DNA of 20,578 bases from contig JAAMPI010001050.1 in the NCBI GenBank assembly GCA_013054445.1, forward strand, positions 1 through 20,578. Reading direction: 5' to 3'. Origin of the DNA: Cudoniella acicularis (taxonomy: Eukaryota > Ascomycota > Leotiomycetes > Helotiales > Helotiaceae). The translations under genes were made by a program, and so were the position numbers. The number at the start of each line of letters is the position of its first letter. Within the stretch, counting starts at the first letter, position 1. Below the pieces are notes generated by a model. The model was not told the DNA's origin. It ran no database searches and worked only from the letters and a program-made list of their open reading frames with translations. This document shows positions 18,256-20,578 of this stretch, piece by piece.

Positions 18256-19624
18256 ATGGCGAACCTCATCCCCCTCGAAGCCCCAGTCTCAAAACTACGA
18301 GCTATGCTCGCCAACGAGGATGAAATTATCGTCTTCCCCGGTGTTTACGATGGTTTCACCGCGCGCTTGGCGTTAAATGCTGGGCTTAAATCCTATACAT
18401 GGTTCGTCTTTTACTCCTCCCCTTTTCCTTTCATTTCTTCCTTGTTCATTTTAAAATTGGGAGTTGGGAGTGGGGGGATATTGAGAGAGGTGTTGATAAA
18501 ATATTTATGGATGTAGACAGGAGCAGGAACAACGATATCAAGGCTTGGTATAGCGGATTTGGGAGTCGCTACTTAGAATGATATGCGGGATAATGCGGGG
18601 ATGATCGCGGGTATTGGTCCGAGTGTTCCCGTGGTTGCGGATGCGGATACGGGGTATGGTGGTATGTGTTTTTACTTTTTGTTTTTTGGGTGGTTGAATG
18701 GATGAGGGGGTTGAGGGTTGAGGTTGAGGCTGAGAGTGCTTGCTGATGAAAATGCTGTAGGTCCTCTTATGGTTGGTAGGATTACTGCTGCTTAGTGCGT
18801 ATTTCATTATATGCCTCTTGGTCAATGACTTGCTACACTCACTGTTCTTTTAGTTATCCTTGCCAGATTCTCCTTTTCTTCCTTCACTCTTCTCATGTCC
18901 CACGTCTATCCAACCCTAAACTAACACCCTTACCAGTATCAATGCCGGCGTCGCAGCATGTGACCAACCCATTCATTTACCCCTTCCTCTCAACCTCCTA
19001 TTCCAACTCGCCACGAGGAAATTCAAGTTCCATCCTCTCAGCTCCCCCCTTTCCCCACCCGTCAAAATCAATCACACTAACACTATAAAGTCCACCTGGA
19101 AGACCATGCCGTCACCAAACGCTGCGGCCACCTCTCCAACAAACAACTCGTCTCCCCCTCAGAATTCACCTCCCGCGTCCTCGCCATCTTTACCATGCGC
19201 CGCCAACTCTCCCGCGACATCCTCATAATCGCCCGCACCGACGCACTCGCCGCCTTCTCCCGTCTCCGCCTAGCCATCACCTCCGGCGCTGACATCACCT
19301 TCCTTGAAGGCGTTCGCTCCGTCTCGGAAGCCAAACAGTTCTGCGCAAATATGAAAGAGCTCGGTCTTCCTGCTTTGTACAATTGTGTTCCTGGTGGAGT
19401 GGGACCGGTGTGGAATGTAGAGGAGGCGAGGGAGATTGGGTATAGGATGGTTATTACGCAACGTTGGCGTTGGGGAGGTGTGTATGAGGCGGTGGGGAGG
19501 GCGTATACGAGTTTTTTTGGAGAGGGGGGATACGAAGGGGAATGGTGTCGGGGTAAGGACGTTGTTTGAGGCGGTGGAGTTTGGTGTTAAGGCTGGGGAA
19601 AAAGGGTTTGAGGGTGGTGTTTAG
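18256..19624 (+). pseudogene. Decayed PEP mutase / isocitrate lyase superfamily gene
   Basis: Relic of a phosphoenolpyruvate-mutase-like carboxyphosphonate-type lyase; intact members cleave or rearrange C-C or P-C bonds of 2-oxo acid-type substrates with Mg2+. It begins MANLIPLEAPVSKLRAML. Family landmarks are PGVYDGFTARLA, TGAGTTISRLGIADLG, VPVVADADTGYGG, FHLEDHAVTKRCGH (KRCGH motif), ILIIARTDA, DITFLEG and NCVPGGV. Five exons can be drawn: 18256-18401, 18517-18661, 18761-18794, 18937-18959 (23 bp) and 19091-19624, all with GT..AG introns that rebuild conserved residues. Lesions: a frame slip near 18391-18394 (one C short of the family-like frame SLYM-TGAG); TAG at 18574-18576 where VAT-Leu-NDM is expected; an apparent in-frame loss of about 7 residues near 19249; -1 T at about 19454; +1 G in 19472-19475; and +1 T in the T7 tract 19512-19518, after which VRTLFEAV resumes. 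Sequence error could explain some indels but not the nonsense codon as easily. Confidence 0.82.
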
Positions 19625-19833
19625 GTGAAAGTAGTGTGTGAGTGGAAGGATTGGATTGTGGAGTTTGAAAGTTTGGAATGATGGAATGATGGAGTCTCTG
19701 GCATGAGATGAATTTCATTGAGCGCTTCGGTATATATCTCTTGTCTGTGTATGTTGCAGTGTAATTACGAAAGACATATTTTCCTTAGAGTGGGTTACAG
19801 AGATCTCGCCAGAATGGTAATATCTTCTATATA

Positions 19834-20578
19834 CTAGCATAACTTCTTTGCGAGAGCCAGCTGCGCCATATAACGCTTAGAAATACGTCCTTGATATTTA
19901 CCATCAATCAACTCAGCAATAGAATCAAAAAGCTCCTTCCGGGCCCCCTCCTCCAAGCACCGATGATTCGAATACGTAAGTAGTAAACCTAGGTATTCCC
20001 CCGTCGAATATATCTCATCCCACTCATAACGCCTGAACTCCACAGGACCAAACCTTCCCGACCGCTCAAACTCGCTCGCATCTTCCGCAATATTACTCGC
20101 AGCCGGCAAACACATCCCAAAGGAAGCAGCGAGTCCGCAACGCTCGTAGAAAGGCTGCACTTCAGCAAAGAACCCTTCCGAGCCGCCTTTTACGTGGTGC
20201 GTTGATATCACCGCCAGCGCACCATCGCCGTCACGCAGAGCATCTGCCGCTTTTAGCATCCGAACCTTCTCATCAACCCAATGGAAAGCCGTAGCCGAAA
20301 CAACAAAATCAAAACTCTTCTCCCTTCCTTGTAAATCCCAGTCCTCAAACGATGAGACTACAATCTCCACATTGGGGTAAGCAGAGAGATTCTTTCGAGC
20401 TACAGCGGCCATCTCGCTCCCGAGTTCGATGCCCAGGATATGGCATCCTGTTTGAGCGAGGGGGAGTGTTGCCTGGCCTGTTCCAGGGCCGATTTCTAGG
20501 ATGTGGGAGTTTGGGGTGAGCGAGGTGAGGGTGCTGAGGGTGGTGATGAGGGGGGTGGGGTAGGAGGGACGGTGGAGG
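19834..20578 (-). CDS. Class I SAM-dependent methyltransferase (5' end outside window)
   Basis: Methyltransferase of the type 11/25-like group, acceptor unknown. The frame enters from the right edge and ends at TAG 19836-19834; no stop interrupts it, so Met at 20412 is internal. Before it, the frame encodes LHRPSYPTPLI (the family's RPxYP-type N-terminal motif) and LEIGPGTGQATLPLAQ, the glycine-rich SAM-binding motif I (about 20465-20500), then ILGIELGSEM, the acidic end of beta-2. Downstream come VEIVVSSFEDWDL (motif II region), FDFVVSATAFHWVD (post-motif, typical AFHWV) and ALRDGDGALAVIS (motif III-like). The C-terminal half (GRFGPVEFRRYEWDEIYSTGEYLGLLLTYSNH) matches the usual lid region of this group. 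About 247 residues are in view, with probably few missing at the N-terminus. It is convergent with the preceding pseudogene, 209 bp away. No cluster partners suggest a product pathway. Confidence 0.9.
   Translation of the reverse strand, partial: LHRPSYPTPLITTLSTLTSLTPNSHILEIGPGTGQATLPLAQTGCHILGIELGSEMAAVARKNLSAYPNVEIVVSSFEDWDLQGREKSFDFVVSATAFHWVDEKVRMLKAADALRDGDGALAVISTHHVKGGSEGFFAEVQPFYERCGLAASFGMCLPAASNIAEDASEFERSGRFGPVEFRRYEWDEIYSTGEYLGLLLTYSNHRCLEEGARKELFDSIAELIDGKYQGRISKRYMAQLALAKKLC

Noticed and set aside
1..20578. Biosynthetic gene cluster, CRISPR array, tRNA or rRNA genes
   Set aside because: No core synthase, no spaced direct repeats and no tRNA A/B box pairs were found; the gene set is mixed housekeeping and hydrolytic.

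Overview
The window reads as nuclear DNA of a filamentous ascomycete (Pezizomycotina). Genes are separated by long AT-variable intergenic stretches. Most are broken by short introns of 46-111 bp with GT..AG ends, and the proteins are typical of such fungi: a GH64 glucanase, a GH18 chitinase, a DUF1776 protein, the CPSF30/Yth1 zinc-finger protein and a Wss1-type WLM protease. I cannot name the genus.

Layout, left to right. (1) 1-1148, minus: a GH64 beta-1,3-glucanase running off the left edge, with one apparent +1 frameshift in a C8 tract. (2) 1149-4345: 3.2 kb without a convincing gene, holding small repeats and inverted repeats. (3) 4346-5989, minus: an intronless M61/M1-like metallopeptidase with a C-terminal PDZ-like segment. 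It is divergent, across 329 bp, from (4) 6319-7925, plus: a DUF1776 membrane-anchored, Rossmann/SDR-like protein with three exons. (5) 7926-9132: intergenic, with a 112-bp MITE-like inverted-repeat element. (6) 9133-10003, minus: Yth1/CPSF30 with five CCCH fingers. (7) 10004-12881: 2.9 kb without a gene, with two hexanucleotide arrays and a strong G-quadruplex motif. (8) 12882-14183, plus: a four-exon GH18 chitinase without a visible signal peptide. (9) 14184-16334: intergenic, including a strikingly G+T-skewed tract. (10) 16335-17646, plus: a Wss1-like DNA-protein crosslink protease. (11) 18256-19624, plus: a multi-exon PEP-mutase/isocitrate-lyase-superfamily gene whose introns look intact but whose coding frame carries a nonsense codon and several 1-nt indels. 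I call it a pseudogene. (12) 19834-20578, minus: a SAM-dependent methyltransferase running off the right edge.

The genes do not form a recognisable pathway or biosynthetic cluster. The two glycan-degrading enzymes (GH64, GH18) are 12 kb apart and are probably unrelated in regulation. Yth1 (mRNA 3'-end processing) and Wss1 (DNA repair) are housekeeping-type. I did not find a convincing undescribed system. The most informative observations are the recently decayed PEP-mutase-like gene, the isolated frameshift in GH64, the small inverted-repeat element at 8512-8623 and alternative hairpins directly after the M61 stop codon. All product calls come from reading motifs by eye; no search was run.
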